Counted from the stretch's first letter, positions 30,441 to 44,032 are shown. The stretch: DNA of 64,000 bases from Sinohyriopsis cumingii (GCA_028554795.2 CM068832.1:82231180-82295179); one strand, 5' to 3'. Made by a program: numbers and translations. Notes: a model not told the origin generated them from the letters alone.

Positions 30441-32439
30441 ATTGTAAATACATGATTGCTTCTGATTTACCGTGTACATTCAACTAAAAGGAGCTTAGGT
30501 TAGATTGACTTAAATAATACCTGCTAGTCCATCCATTAGTATGGGCTGCTACGAATTTATCTTAATTGTTTTTTTTTTTTTTATGATGAAGAAATGCCTC
30601 ATTAATGCATCATTTTACGAAAGATTTCTTGATCGCAAATTAATGTAAAAGAAAATGAAGAAAAAAGTTTACAGAAGATAGAAAGACGGGCAAATCCATG
30701 TTTATGCACATCGTGGCACACATATGCACATACCTATATAGATACAGAGAGATGATGATAACATTAATACAGACAAACTGGCATGCATGCATACATACCT
30801 ACGCACGTGTTTCCGAGCGTGCGTGCGTACATACATACATAAATGCATGCATGCATGCTGCGTACGTGCGTGCCTGCGTGCGTGCGTCTGAGCGCACGCT
30901 CGTGCATACTTACGTACATAATTGCAACAGTCCAGTCTTGCAAGTAGTAAGAAGCACAGCTCCAGATAAGCAGTATTGCATGTTTTCGTTACATGTTGGT
31001 GTAATAATAGAGTACTGGCGAAGTTGTCAACAAGGTTTCGTACTGACTGTGTGCTTGTAATGCTGGTACTGGTGATGCCTATTGTCAGAGATAATTAATG
31101 TGAAAGAAAAAGTCTTTGCGTGGTGATCAGGGTGACTTCAGTTTTACCATCATTCATATGAAGCTTGTTACATGTTCACATCGTTAATGTGCCTCTCTAT
31201 ACTTTGATGGTTAGTCTCTATTTGAGCTGGGCAGCTACATTTGTATAACTGAGTGTCGTCGGCATAAAATTAGTGAGACAATGATAGTTGATCCAAACAG
31301 GTACGTATGTGTACCACAAATGTCAGTACGACAGGAACTGATCATGTAATGTCTGAAATATTAATATAGAATGACGATAAAGAAATCTGATTTTGGTGAT
31401 AATACTATTGCTCCCAACCAACAAACATAAAAAACAGTCGCAAACATATTTTATATTAAAACTTCATAGAGATAAGTAGTTTCTAATAACCAAACATGCT
31501 AAATATGTTGTACTTTCTTAGTGCAATTAAATATTGCAATATCTGTATCAATTACTTTATATATGATATAGAGAATGTTTAATACTGTGTTAATTGGTTA
31601 TATTGGTAATATTTGTTTCTAATATTTGTATTTGATGTGCATGGTGGATTCAATAACTATTTACAAAATTTCCATACTTTTGTCTGAAATGTGTTCAATT
31701 AATTTGATTTTAATTTCAGAAACGAATGCGAAAAGCATTCTTTTAGAGGTGAATGATGATATATGCGGACTGTAAGTTGAAAAGAGTCAAATGGAAGAGC
31801 ATACCAAACTATATATGTTCTCTAAATCCTCCTAATGAAAAAATCACGCAAATAAATGCCTCAGATAGAATAATTACCAGAAATAGCTGCATAATATGCT
31901 GCTGAAACATTCATTCAGATGATTAAGAAATAAATCTGCCTTATAATTTTCTTGAGTCAAAGAATTGTGATGTATATAAAATACTTTTGAACATATCTAT
32001 TTATATTAAATGTTGATTAAAATATGCACCTCAGTAAGAAAAATCCAATAAACTGATCTTATCACCTACAAGATTACTGAGCCACAACCAAACAGAACTC
32101 AACAATATCTCATTCGATTTATTGCTCTTAGACCCGTGATACAAACCGTTTAATCGATTTTCGAATAGAAACCAATTTTTTGAATTAGCATATAGGTAAA
32201 GATATCTAGACATAGTATATAAAGATATAAATTGAGAAATATGTAAATTAGATCAAAGATAAAACAAAATTAATCAGTCTATTTTCCTGATTATGGAATC
32301 GATCTTACGTTGTACCAATTTACAGTAACGTGTTGAAGTGAACTGTTGGGCACTAGTTATTTTGTGTCAACTTTGAGGATTCCAAATATTTGAACAAAAT
32401 TGTAATACTCACGACGTTCACACTAATCTAAGAATGGTA
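30441..32439. other. AT-rich DNA with one GC-richer alternating tract
   Basis: Apart from a T run near 30,570 and the alternating purine-pyrimidine tract at 30,778-30,920, no gene, RNA or element is recognised. Confidence 0.45.
30778..30920. repeat. Degenerate TGCA/TGCG/ACAT tetranucleotide tract
   Basis: Short runs of gcatgcatgc, acatacatac and gcgtgcgtgc interleaved with variants. Nearly all steps alternate purine and pyrimidine, and the tract is clearly GC-richer than its surroundings. Confidence 0.85.
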
Positions 32440-33937
32440 ACACGTAAGAACGAGGCATTACAATGTACATAATTAAAGAAAAATGCCATTTTTCAAACTT
32501 ACTCTCAGTAGAGGAGTAGTTTAATTATACTTGAAATTTTCTTTTTTTAAAGGACAATGTAAAAAGAATCGAACACATAGTTCGCCTCTAACATAAACGA
32601 TATAAATCAGATCGGTTAGCCAACGTTTCTTTTTGCTTTGAAACATAACCACGTGTTGTATAATAGTCTAGTTGCATAATTAGAAAAAGACTATCTAAAC
32701 AGAGGAGGCTATTCATGCTAGATACAATTACTCTCTCTAAAACTGGATACAATCTACCTATAGGGTCTCTGGAATGCCATTCCTTTTCTATACATTAAGT
32801 ATGTTCTCTACTGAATTTGGCCCAATTCAAAAGGTTCATTCTATATCGAGACAAGAATAATAGCTAATTCAAACCAAGGTTTTTATTTTGTCGTTACTTT
32901 TACCGAGTTTCTTGCAATGATGGATTGTTTACCGTCTTAAATCCAGTTCAATTACTATCTCAGTGGTTACATAGCTTTATAGTCAAGAAAGAAGTTTCAA
33001 CATTATGGCTATAGAAGGATTGTGTCTGCTTATCCTTACCCTATATTTCCCTTGATCATAAAAGACAACAATCTACCGTCTTACTTTGCTTGTCTGACAC
33101 TCTCTATATTGACCGTAACTAACAGAGTTAAGATATAATGAATGTAATTGTACGCTATTGTACGCAAATAATTATGATATTTATATTGGATATGTCGGTT
33201 TCTTGCATTTGTGTAATAGTATCAGTTATGTTGATATCTCTAACATTATACATGTTTTCCATAACGTACGACTTGTAAATTACATATAAATATAACATTT
33301 CAGGCCTAAGACCGACGATCGTCAGGCTTTGATAGGTATTTGAAGATCAGTCTTAAATCACATGACTTTGTTAAATTAAAATGATGCAACACATTAGGTT
33401 CATTCAATATATTATTCCTGATTACCATCAAATGTATTAGTCATCATTACCACCTCGAATACACTTATATGGACTCGCAAAATATATGTAATATACTTTC
33501 TGGTGAAAGATTTATTGTCAAATTAAGAATTCCAACTTCAAGATGAATGCAACTTATTTAATTTTTTAATTGTGTGTGTATATGCTAGTTTGTGTTTTGC
33601 GTGATGGAGATTCTCGTGTTGTTTATTCATACTAGCATATCTTGAGTGGAATTTATAAAGTACTGTTAGCATGGCATTATTTAATCCACCAATGTTCAGA
33701 ACATAAGATCGTCACACCGACATACACGTTCCATGATATAAAAACTAAAATTTAACATTGATCTAAGTCTGTCACCTGAATGAGTACTGAAAAAAGCGTC
33801 AATGTAGCAAACACATGTTTTATGCAGACGTAACGTGGTTTGGTGACATTGGGTTCTGTCGATAAATAAAAGTAGGTTGGTCAGGCTTAATGATTAATAC
33901 CTAAAACCAGTACAATATCTGAATGCTTCTCTCCCTT

Positions 33938-33991
<54 letters not shown>

Positions 33992-35100
33992 ACAAACATA
34001 TACACGCGCGAACACAGATATAGCCATTAACTTAAATGTTTTCATTTACACAGATGAACACACGAAGATATGTAATACATTCAAAATTTAACAGACACAT
34101 TTATAACTTCTATTTACGTTCCATGGAAAGTATTCCCATATTAAATCAATTGTCACATTATATACATGCGAACACTTGACTTTATATATTGATGGAGTGT
34201 TCTAGCAGCGATTCGGAATAAAGCGAAATGACAAATAATCTTATTCGGTAGCATGCTTTTATTTAACGTGCTTAGACATTGCTAGTTGATCGAGGAATAT
34301 AAACATTAACAAACAGAAAGATGCCAAAATTATTGCAGGTTTTCAGATTATAAAACATTGTTAAAATTAACACATCGGTGATGATGAAATTAACGTTATA
34401 TACCACAGCATACTCACGTCAATACACCCAGCCACTATCATTTACTATGTCCTATCTTTCCCCCAAATCATTATGTTATTAGTCTGCTGTATAATCAACG
34501 GTACACATTAACCAGAATGGCATGTCCTTTGTCCGCCTGACCCATATATATCATCTTTAGTAGGGCCTAGGTCACCTCAGACAGGCTTAAGATATTGTGC
34601 ATATATTGGTCTTCCTGGGTATGAACGAGTGCTTTCTTGAAATAATGTAAGCATAATGCACACACTGCATCCTAAGTTCGAGTTTATCAAATCCTGAAAA
34701 GTAATAATATAAGAGGTCAATCTGATATGGTCAGTTATTTCATTTATTCCACTGTCATAATTTTTCAGCTGTAAAAATTATATTTGGTGTTTATTTTGTG
34801 CCTGAAAAAGAACCGGCTCGTTCTTTATCTTCATCCTTCTCGTTCTACACCATTTACCCATATATGTACTGATTTTGTCGCCAATATTGAATTATATTAG
34901 CTTTGGTCTTAATAAAAGAAACAGGAAATTTCGTGTATGCTATAACACAAAACAATAACATCTACATCATAATCTATTGCAGTGCCAAAAATAGTTTTGT
35001 CATATTGCGTTAATATTAACATTGATTGTAAGATGGCTATACCTTAGCAGGATTGTTTTCTTTCTCTAAAGAAATATTTTCACACCAATCTACGAACGAG
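32440..35100 (+). repeat. Higher-order repeat, unit A1
   Basis: First of six related units. It begins near cattacaatgtacataattaaagaa, and the A-type landmark is the block around 32,820 (cccaattcaaaaggttcatt). It carries a (CT)n array (33,930-33,987), a block around 34,200 (ttctagcagcgattcggaat) and a right part running to 35,100. Units A2 and A3 repeat this order. It is non-coding. Confidence 0.85.
33930..33987. repeat. (CT)n microsatellite in unit A1
   Basis: CT units after ctccctttct. The same place in unit A2 (near 37,430) has nearly lost the array and in A3 (56,109-56,175) has expanded. Confidence 0.95.
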
Positions 35101-35935
35101 ACATGCAAGAAAGTATCATTGCAAAATACATAATTAAAGAAATATGGCATTGTTCCAAACTTACTCTCTGTAGGGAGTATTTTAAACCGTACTTTAATCT
35201 CTTTCTCTTTTATAATCAAAATGTAAGAATAATAGAACCCATGGTTCGCCGCTTACATTATACGATATCAATCAATTCCATTTTGCCAAATTATCCTTTT
35301 GTCAAAAACTGGCTACCAAAATACAGAGAACCAGGGACGCATTTAAAAGATAGTCACGTGTAAAATAATAGTCTATTGGCATATTTAGAAAAGGAATCTC
35401 TAATCAGAGGGAACCATTATTGCTAAATACAATTACTCCCCTCTTCCATATAGCTGAATGACCTCTATTCGCTACTGTGTAACATGTATGAAAACAAATT
35501 TTAGTAAATGATTGATCATAAAATTATGAAACCGACTTTCAAGGTCAATGCAACTATTATAAGTTTCAAAACTGTGTGTACGTGTGCGTGTGCATGTTTG
35601 TGTGGTAGCAATCCTCAATTTTATATCATTTTTGTATCTAAATATATCTTAAGTGGACTTTATTTAGCCCTGTTGATAAGGCATTATATAGTTCCACTTA
35701 GTTTTGAATGCAACATTGTCGTAAAGACATGCATTCGATGATATATAAATTAAAAGACAATACTGATCCACATTCAGTAAAATGAACAAGAATTGTTGTT
35801 GATCTTGTACTAATGTATATTTTCTCCGTAATTGCGTTAATAATGTGCGTCATTTATTTGGATTAATAGCTCAGACCAGATATTTAACCAATTCCTCGTT
35901 GTCAGTGATGTAGCAATAAGCAATATAAGAATGAG
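35101..35935 (+). repeat. Higher-order repeat, unit B1 (short)
   Basis: Starts with the shared landmark taattaaagaaatatggcat. It contains the B-type block around 35,535-35,575 (actttcaaggtcaatgcaac), which matches 39,139-39,158 in B2. It lacks much of the centre present in B2 and B3 and ends at the start of A2. Confidence 0.8.
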
Positions 35936-38000
35936 AACACGCAAGACAGAGCCATTACAAGGAACATAATTAAAGAAAAATAACATTGTTCCAAACTAAT
36001 CTATACAGATGATTAGTTGAAATCGTACTTGAGAGTTTATTTTTCCTAAGCAGAATGTAAAAAGAATAGAACACAAGGTTCGCCGCTAAAATAAACGATA
36101 TCAATCGATTCCCTTTGCAAAAGTTTAATTTTGCTTTAAAAGATAACCACGTGTAGTCTTGTGGCATAATTACAAAAGGGATATCTAAACAGAGGCTGCC
36201 ATTCATGCTAGATACAATAATTCTCCCTAAAACTGGATAAAATTTACTTATAGGATAACTGGAATGCCTCGACATTTCAATATATTCAGTATGTTCTGTA
36301 CTAAATTTGTCCCAATTCAAAAGGTTCATTCTATATCGAGACAAGAAAAATAGCTAACTCAAACCAATGAGTTTTATTTTGTCGTTGTTTTTCTCAGTTT
36401 CTTGCAAGGATCGATTGCTTACCTTCTTAAATCCAGTTCTACAATTACCTCAGTGGTAACATAGCTTTGTAGGCCAGAACAAAGTTTCTACCTCATGGTT
36501 GTAGCAGGATTGTGTCTGCTTATCTTTGCCCTACTTTTCTCTTCATCATAAAAAACATACTGCCCTTTTACTTGCGTGTCTGACCTATGTTTCTTTTTCT
36601 TTTTTCTGAAATGTCATTCTCTATATTGACCGTTACTAACAGGGTTAAGATATAATGAATGTATCTGCACGCTAGTGTACGTAAATAAGTATGATACATT
36701 TATATTGGATATGTCGGTTTCTTGCATTTGTGTAATAGTATCAGGTATGTTGATATCTCTAACATTATACATGTTTTCCGTAAAGTACAACTTGTAAATT
36801 AAATATAAATATAACATTTCAGACCTGAGACCGACGATAGTCAGGCTTTGATAGGTATTTGGAGATTAGTTTTAAATCACAGGACTTTGTTAAATCAAAA
36901 TGATGCAACACATTAGGTTCATTCACTATATTAGTTCTGATTACCATCTCGAATAAACTTGTATGGACTCGCAACATATATGAAAAAAAAAACATTCTGG
37001 TGAAAGATTTAATGTCAAAATAAGAATTCAAATGTAAACATGAAATCAGCTACCTTTTATTTTTTTAATTGTGTGTATATGCTTTTTGTGTGTTTATATG
37101 CTGGAGATTCTCATTTTTTCATGCTAGCATATATTAAGTGGAATTTATTAACTACTGTTAGCAAAGCATTATTTAATCCACCAATGTTCTGAACATAACA
37201 ATGTCGCTCAGACATACACGTTCAATAATATAAAAACTAAAAGTAACCATTGATCTAAAGTCTGTCACCTGAATGAGTACTGAAAAAAGAAACCGTCAAT
37301 GTAGCAAACACGTTTGATGCCGATCGAACGTAACTTGGTGACATGTGGTTATGTCGATAAATAAAAATATTTGGTCAGGCGTAATGAATAATTCTTAAGA
37401 CCAGTACAATATCTGAATGCTTCTCTTCCTTTGTTTCTCTCTCTATCACACACAACAACACACACACACACACATGCGCGCGAATACATATATAGCCATT
37501 AACTTAAATGTTTTCATTTACACAGATGAACACACGATAATATTTTATACATTCAAAATTTAGCAGACATAGTAATAACTTCTATTTAAGTTCCATGGAA
37601 TGTATTACCATCCTAATAAAATTGTCACAATATATACCTGTGAACACTTTACTTTATATATTTATGGAGTGTTCTAGCAGCGATTCGGAATAAAGCGAAA
37701 TGACAAATAATCTTATTCGCTAGCATGCTTTTCTTTAACGTCCTTTAAACAATTTACCCATATCACTCATGATTTTGCTGCCAATATTGAATTATATTAG
37801 ATTTTGTTCTTAATAAATATAAACTGTTAATTTCGTGTATGTTATATCACAAAACAATAACATCTAGGTCATAATCTATTCCAGTGCCAAAAATAATTTT
37901 GTCATATTGCATTAATATTATCATTGATTGTAAGATGGCTATACCAAGGCAGCATTGTTTTCTTTCTCTAAAAAATATTTGCACACCAATGTACGAACGA
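35936..38000 (+). repeat. Higher-order repeat, unit A2
   Basis: Follows unit A1 closely: cccaattcaaaaggttcatt is identical at about 36,310, the same ttgataggtatttggaga block occurs near 36,850 and ttctagcagcgattcggaat near 37,672. Short open frames shared with other units are explained by homology of the repeats. Confidence 0.85.
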
Positions 38001-38099
38001 GACAAGCAACAATGTACCATTACAAAAGGTATAATTAAAGAAATATGGCATTGTTCCAAACTTACTCTCTGTAGGGGAGTATTTTAAATCGTACTTTAA

Positions 38100-38134
<35 letters not shown>

Positions 38135-39440
38135 TATAAGTATAATGTAAGAAGAATAGAGCAAATGGTTCGCCGCTTACATTATATGATATCAATCAAT
38201 TCCTTTTGTCAGATTGTTCTTTTGTTTGAAACTGGTTACCGCTATGCAGAGAACAAGGGACGCATTTAAAAGATCGCCATGTGTAATATAAAACGGTCTG
38301 CTGGCATGCTAAGAAAGGAAAGCTCTGATCAGAGGAGGCTATTATTGCTAGATACAATTACTCCCCTCCATATAGGTGAATGACTTCTACTTATGGGTGT
38401 AATTGGAATGCCATGGCTTATTCTTTTGAATATTTTCAGTATTTTCTGTACTGTATTTTGTTCGAGACAAAAGTTTATGCCATGTCGAGAAAATGAAATA
38501 GTCAAAACAAAGCGATATCTTTTTTATTTCTTTTGCTCAGTTACGTACAAGGATTGGTTGCTTACCTTCTCAAATCCTTTTCTACGTCTACCGAAGTAAT
38601 AACATATTTGCAGACCACATCAGGGTTTAAACGTTTTGGTTGTAGCAGGAATTTCATAGTAAATACAACTGTTCTCTTACCTTGCTTGTCTGACCGATTT
38701 TTAACTTTTCTTTTTTCTGAAACACCACTATCTCTATATTGACCTTTGCCGAAAGCGTTGAAATATAATGAATGTAAATGAACTTCAGCGTACGCTAATG
38801 ACACTGATACATTTATATTGGATATTCAATTTTTCGCATTGGTGTTATATTATCAAGTATATTTCATCGCTCTAACATTATACATATTTTCCAGAACATA
38901 TGACGTTTAACTTAGAGATAAATATCCGTAATAGTCACGTTTTGATTGATCTCTGGAGTTTACTTTTAAATCACAGGATCTGGTTGAAGCAGACTGTTGC
39001 AAAACATTAGGCTCGTTCTTTTGTTTGGTCCTCATTATCATCTTGAATAACCTTAAATGGACTCGCTGCTGTGGAACTTGTATGAAGAAAGAAAAAACAT
39101 TTCTGTTAAATGATTGATTATCAAATTATGAATTCGACTTTCAAGGTCAATGCAACTATTATAATTTTCAAAACTGTGTGTGTATGTGTGCATGTTTATG
39201 TTTGTGTTTTGGCAATCCTCAATGTTATCTCATTCTGGTATATAAACATATCTTTAATGGACTTTGTTTAGTCCTGTTGACATGGCATTATTTACTACCA
39301 CATCGTTTTGAACACAACATTGTCGTACTTATATGCATTCTATGATATATAAATTAAAAGAAAGCATTGATCCGCATTCTGTCAATTGAACGAGTACTGT
39401 TGTCGAGCTTGTACCAAAGTCTATTTTCTCCGTGATTTTA
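38001..39440 (+). repeat. Higher-order repeat, unit B2
   Basis: Shares taattaaagaaatatggcat with B1 and B3, and the B-type wording near 38,460 (gagacaaaagtttatgcc), which differs from the A-type block at the matching place. It carries a (CT)n array at 38,099-38,134 and ends in a degenerate ~100 bp tandem repeat. Confidence 0.85.
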
Positions 39441-39875
39441 TTAATAATGTGCGTTATTTATTTGTAGTAATAGCTCAGAACAGATATCTAGCCACGTTCT
39501 CGTTGTCAGTGATGTAACTATATCCACAAGGTAAATGTTAATACTAATAGAGTGCGTCTTTACTTTTTAGTCATCCCTCTAACTAAATGTGTAAACATGT
39601 CAACTGTGTACCAATGTCCACATTCGTTATGTTTTTAGTATATGTGTGTGTCCTTATATTGAAATGATCGTTCAAACTAAATGTGTATTTATGTCGTCGT
39701 TGTTCCTGATGTACCAATGTCCCCATGTTCCATGTTGTTGATAATAGTGTGCGTCTTTATTTTGTATTGATCGCTCAAAATAGAAGGATAAAGATGCCGA
39801 CAGCGTCGATAATGTAGCAATGTCCATATTCTTCGTGTGCTAATACTGTGCGTTATTATATTGAATTTGTTTGAT
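39440..39875 (+). repeat. Degenerate ~100 bp tandem repeat
   Basis: Roughly five units with start landmarks (variants of gtgcgtcttta) near 39,446, 39,552, 39,643, 39,748 and 39,846. Each is followed by variants of gatgtaccaatgtcc and cattcgt. One unit-like segment also closes B1 at about 35,845-35,920, which suggests local amplification at the end of a B unit. Confidence 0.65.
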
Positions 39876-40129
39876 GAGTTACCTTAGTCTATTATTTGCC
39901 TTCCTCAAATCGTCGATTTCCATGTTGACTCTGTGGGGACTATACGAAAACATGGTGTAACCTTTCTAGCATTTCCTCCACCAACCGCAAATCACTGAGT
40001 ACCCCTTGTAACTATGTAGCTTCTCTAGGATATTGCTCGCCATTTTATATTATTTACTGTTGAATGGCACGATTGACTGACTAACTGACTACTTAAATTT
40101 ACGTCGGTTTCGCTGGGTCGGGCATGTGC
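39876..40129. other. Transition to the GC-richer islet
   Basis: No feature recognised beyond gactgactaactgactac near 40,075-40,090. Confidence 0.4.
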
Positions 40130-40575
40130 GATGGGTTACTGCCTGCAGTGCAGTGCAGGCTATTTAATTAATCGTGGGGGGGGGGAGAAAATAGAGCCAC
40201 ATGCCCTACGCGTTTATACAATCAAAAAGGGCTGGTAAATTAAGCCGTCCGGCCGTGGAAATACAGTGTCCCAAGCGACCTGTATGTATGGCTAACAATA
40301 GTGTGGATATACCCAACTCGCAGTCATGTTTATAGTATGTATCAACTGTCCTGAGGCGTATTTTGAACCACCTATTTATAGGGTCCCCCCGCCTCCCCGC
40401 CCGGTTCCGTGATTACACGCTCTTCGTGGTACCTGAAATATTAAGACGGGTTGGAATAGTTCCACATTCCGTCATAATGAAAGCGTCAGAAGGAGGAAGA
40501 AGGCAAGGGACCGGGCAAAGTGACTTAGCGCAACGGAAAGCCGAAACACCTGATCGGACTAGAAATCAAATTTAG
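40130..40575 (+). other. GC-rich, CpG-containing islet
   Basis: A ~440 bp patch distinctly richer in G, C and CpG than anything around it, with a G run (about 40,176) and a C run (about 40,385). A plus-strand open frame of 70 codons (40,363-40,575) ends in a basic, Arg/Gln-rich stretch but has no recognised domain. It could be a promoter-type CpG islet, an exon, or the remains of a transposon with different base composition. I saw no terminal repeats. Confidence 0.4.
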
Positions 40576-41617
40576 TCCAGTTATTCTAAAGGACAATTAT
40601 AATAACCAATAATATATAAACCACCTATGCAATTAACCAAATCCATAATGTTATGAGAGATATAAAGCAAGAGTCAAGAAATTATCTGTGGATGGTGTAA
40701 GCGCTATTAAAATAATTTAATACTCAGAGGGTACTAAACGAAACTGAAAATGGGCATTGACGTTTTCAATGCTCACATTTTTATTTTTTTTAAATTTTGT
40801 TTCCTTATTTTCAAATGTGTGTGGGTTTGTTGGCATGGTATGAATATGACCATTTGCACAAAATATAAACAAGTATTTATGAGACCATTATTCAAAGACT
40901 GAATACAGTTTTTAAATAATAAAGCTACAAATGGAAGATAATCAGATTAGTTGCGAGAAATATCTTTGATAGATATTGAATATATATAATAGCATAGTGC
41001 ATACTTTGTTGACATGACAGTCGTATGATATCTCCAAAAATGACTTAACACCATAGAAAAATGTATATAATTAATCCATAAAGGTGATTGGTTAAATTAT
41101 TTTGGATGTGTAGTAATTAATTTCAATGAAAACGAAATTACACATCATTTTGCGTTGCTAATCTACTTCTCAAGAAATAAATCATCTGTATGAATTTTAA
41201 AGACTATAAATGTTGAAGGATATAATTGCTAATGTCAACATAAATCCCAACCATAAGTATACAATATATGTACTCATTGCAGGACATGTTGCTTTTATGT
41301 GTGTTTCAAAATGATCTTGCGAAGCATAAGAACTGTATTGCTATATTTTACATTTACTTACAGCTTGGTGCATTCAATCGAAATCAATGAGAGGGATACA
41401 ATTATGAAAAGATAAAGAACCATTTTTAATATTTTGTTGTGCATCGTTCCAAAAGCGAAAACAACGTGATTTTTCTGCAAATTTGAAAGTAGAACAGCCT
41501 CTTCATGGAATGTGTTCTTCTGCAATACAGTATGAGCTTCAATCTTGTATTTTACAAAAAAACTGGTAAAAGGGTTCAATTACGTCTGTGCGAAATAACA
41601 TCATGACCTGTTGACTA

Positions 41618-41618
<1 letters not shown>
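40576..41618. other. AT-rich DNA, nothing recognised
   Basis: A minus-strand frame at 41,358-41,579 is hydrophobic but lacks motifs or splice signals. Confidence 0.45.
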
Positions 41619-41714
<96 letters not shown>

Positions 41715-41774
41715 GTTATTATTATTATTATTATTATAATGATTATACTACTACTATTGCTAATAATAATAATG

Positions 41775-41847
<73 letters not shown>

Positions 41848-41888
41848 TAATAATAATAACAATAATAATATTAATATTAATAATAATA
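41619..41888. repeat. (AAT)n-(ATT)n-(AAT)n near-palindromic array
   Basis: About 18 AAT units switch at about 41,672 to about 20 ATT units, then after a short spacer back to about 38 AAT units. The array is therefore self-complementary on each side of the switches. Confidence 0.95.
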
Positions 41889-42529
41889 TTTCAGTCCAAT
41901 TACACACTATGCATATTATTCAAAGGAGTTGAAACATTTGTAATTTCGCAACACTTTATTCCAAAGAAGAATTAGAACTAACTCGGAAAGCGGGTATATA
42001 TTTTCGTTCTGATTGATCCTTCATACTAAAATTTTAAACTGAATCTAAATGTGAAGAAAACTTCATTATTGACGAAGTATCTCATCTAGAACACACATGG
42101 GTTTTCAGACTGTTTGATGCCATGATCACGCCAGTATTAACATATGATGAAATGTTAACTAGTGAATATTCAAATATAATTAAAGAGAGGTTATAATCTC
42201 GATTTCTGGAGGCATCCGAGGCATCCATCCGAGGCATCCGAGGCATACATACTCCCTTTTAAAACGAGGAAAATGTGGAAGATTACCTCAAAGGTTTTAG
42301 TTATTATTGTAAATGTCTTAATTATTGAATTAGGCTGAACAAAATGATTTTATCTCATATCCAAGGCCATTTGTATTATGCTGAATAAAGTTGAGTTGGT
42401 AATGTTACATGGGTTTCGAAAGTTAAAGAAACATTAGTCTCCTACTGATTTGGTTCGGGATTCTTCCTTTTATTTCTTTTTAGCTTTTCTGTGTTATATA
42501 TTTTGTAATAGGTGCTCTACATCATTACA
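41889..42529. other. AT-rich spacer with a short GAGGCATCC repeat
   Basis: Three near-tandem ggcatccgaggcatcc-type blocks occur at about 42,212-42,245. Nothing else is recognised. Confidence 0.5.
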
Positions 42530-43250
42530 ATATTGCTATGCAACTGTAGCATTATGGGCTTATGTACGACAGTGCTAATAACTATTGTTATTGTCATATA
42601 ATCTGTAGTACTTATGTGTCTATGGCCTATATGACCAATATTACCAATACATTATTGCCATTGTATTTGCTATGCAGCTGTATTATTATGGACCTCTGAC
42701 CTATATTACAAATAAATTACTGCCATTATCAGTGTGAGGTAACTTTAGCAATTTATGGGATTATAGCCAACATTGCCAGTAAACTATTGACAGTGTCATT
42801 GCTATGAAATTGTAGCATTATGGGCCTATAACCCACATTACATATAAGCTATTGATAGTGTCATTGCTATGAAATCGTAGCATTATGGGCCTATAACCTA
42901 TATTACATATAAACTATTGATAGTGTCATTGCTATGAAATTTTACCATTATGGGCCTATAACTTACATTACATATAAACTATTGATAGTGTCATTGCTAT
43001 GTAATTGTACCATTATGAGTCGGTTGCCTACATTACCAATGAAATATTGCCATTGTCATTGATATATAACGGTAACATAACCGGCCTATGACCTACATTA
43101 CTTATAAGCTATTGTTATTGTCATTGCTATGTAACTTTGTCATTATGGGCTTACGGCCTACATTACCAGTAAACTATTGCCAATGTCATTGATATTCAAA
43201 TGTAATTTAAATGGCGTAAATTACCAATAGACAATTGTCAATATCTGAGC
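42530..43250 (+). repeat. 65 bp minisatellite, about 11 units
   Basis: The landmark tgtcattgctatg or a close variant recurs at 42,794, 42,859, 42,924, 42,989, 43,054, 43,119 and 43,184, spaced exactly 65 bases, with looser units back to about 42,530. The consensus order is cattgctatg, gcattatgggcct, acattacatata, ctattgatagtg. Since 65 is not a multiple of three and every frame has stops, it is non-coding. Confidence 0.92.
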
Positions 43251-44032
43251 TGCAGAACTGAAAGTAAAATATATTCCCGTACATGACACCTGCTTTTAGG
43301 GCATATAGCACCTGCCAGAGTATCTAGCAAGCATTTATATTATATTATCCTTGCTTTTTATCGTATATATGTGCATGTGTGTATGTGTGGTTAAATTAAA
43401 ACAACAATATATATTTGAACTTCCTTTGTGATTTTCTTTCGAAACAATCCCGACTCTTCCGTGAAATGAACCACGTATCCATTGTATCACATTTTGATCA
43501 ATAAACGTTTTATTTTTTATTACATTCCATCGTCAGGCAAATGCACATTCGAGCTATAAAACCTTTCTTTCAGACTAATCAGCCCTTCGGATTAATGCAC
43601 CTTTGGATCACAGAACCCTCGGAACAATAAACCTATCATTCCAACCAACGTGCCCTGGGACCATTGAACATACGTACCATTGAACCTTTCTTTTATATTG
43701 GTGATCCTTCTATTCGATGAAACTTTGAAACAGTGTACCTTTCTTTTGTATCATAGAACATTTGGACCAATGCATTTCCGGACTGTTGATATGTAACCAA
43801 AGATACTATTGTTATGTGTATTTAATTTAAAATGTGTACTTGACTTTTTCGCTGAGGTTTGACTTGCTTTTAAAGTAATTTACTAATTTTTTAGTTTAAG
43901 GACTAATATTGTTTACTACCTTAGAAGGTTTTAAAATTAAACTTGTTTACAATTTGGTGGAATTTTCTATCGGATATGTGGGGTTTCTATGGCAATCTGT
44001 ATTGCGACAAAGGTAAAATAAAATATGCATAG
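43251..44032. other. AT-rich flank of the LTR element
   Basis: Contains a loose run of short related phrases (caatgcacctttggatca-like) between 43,530 and 43,790 that may be a very degenerate tandem repeat. No gene is recognised. Confidence 0.4.

Noticed and set aside
35103-38087. Similar short frames with IKEIWHCSKLTLC wording at 35.1 and 37.9 kb
   Set aside because: They lie at homologous positions of the B units. The similarity is repeat homology, and the frames break in the other units.
42530-43250. CRISPR-like array
   Set aside because: The repeats are contiguous 65 bp units without unique spacers, in a eukaryotic setting.
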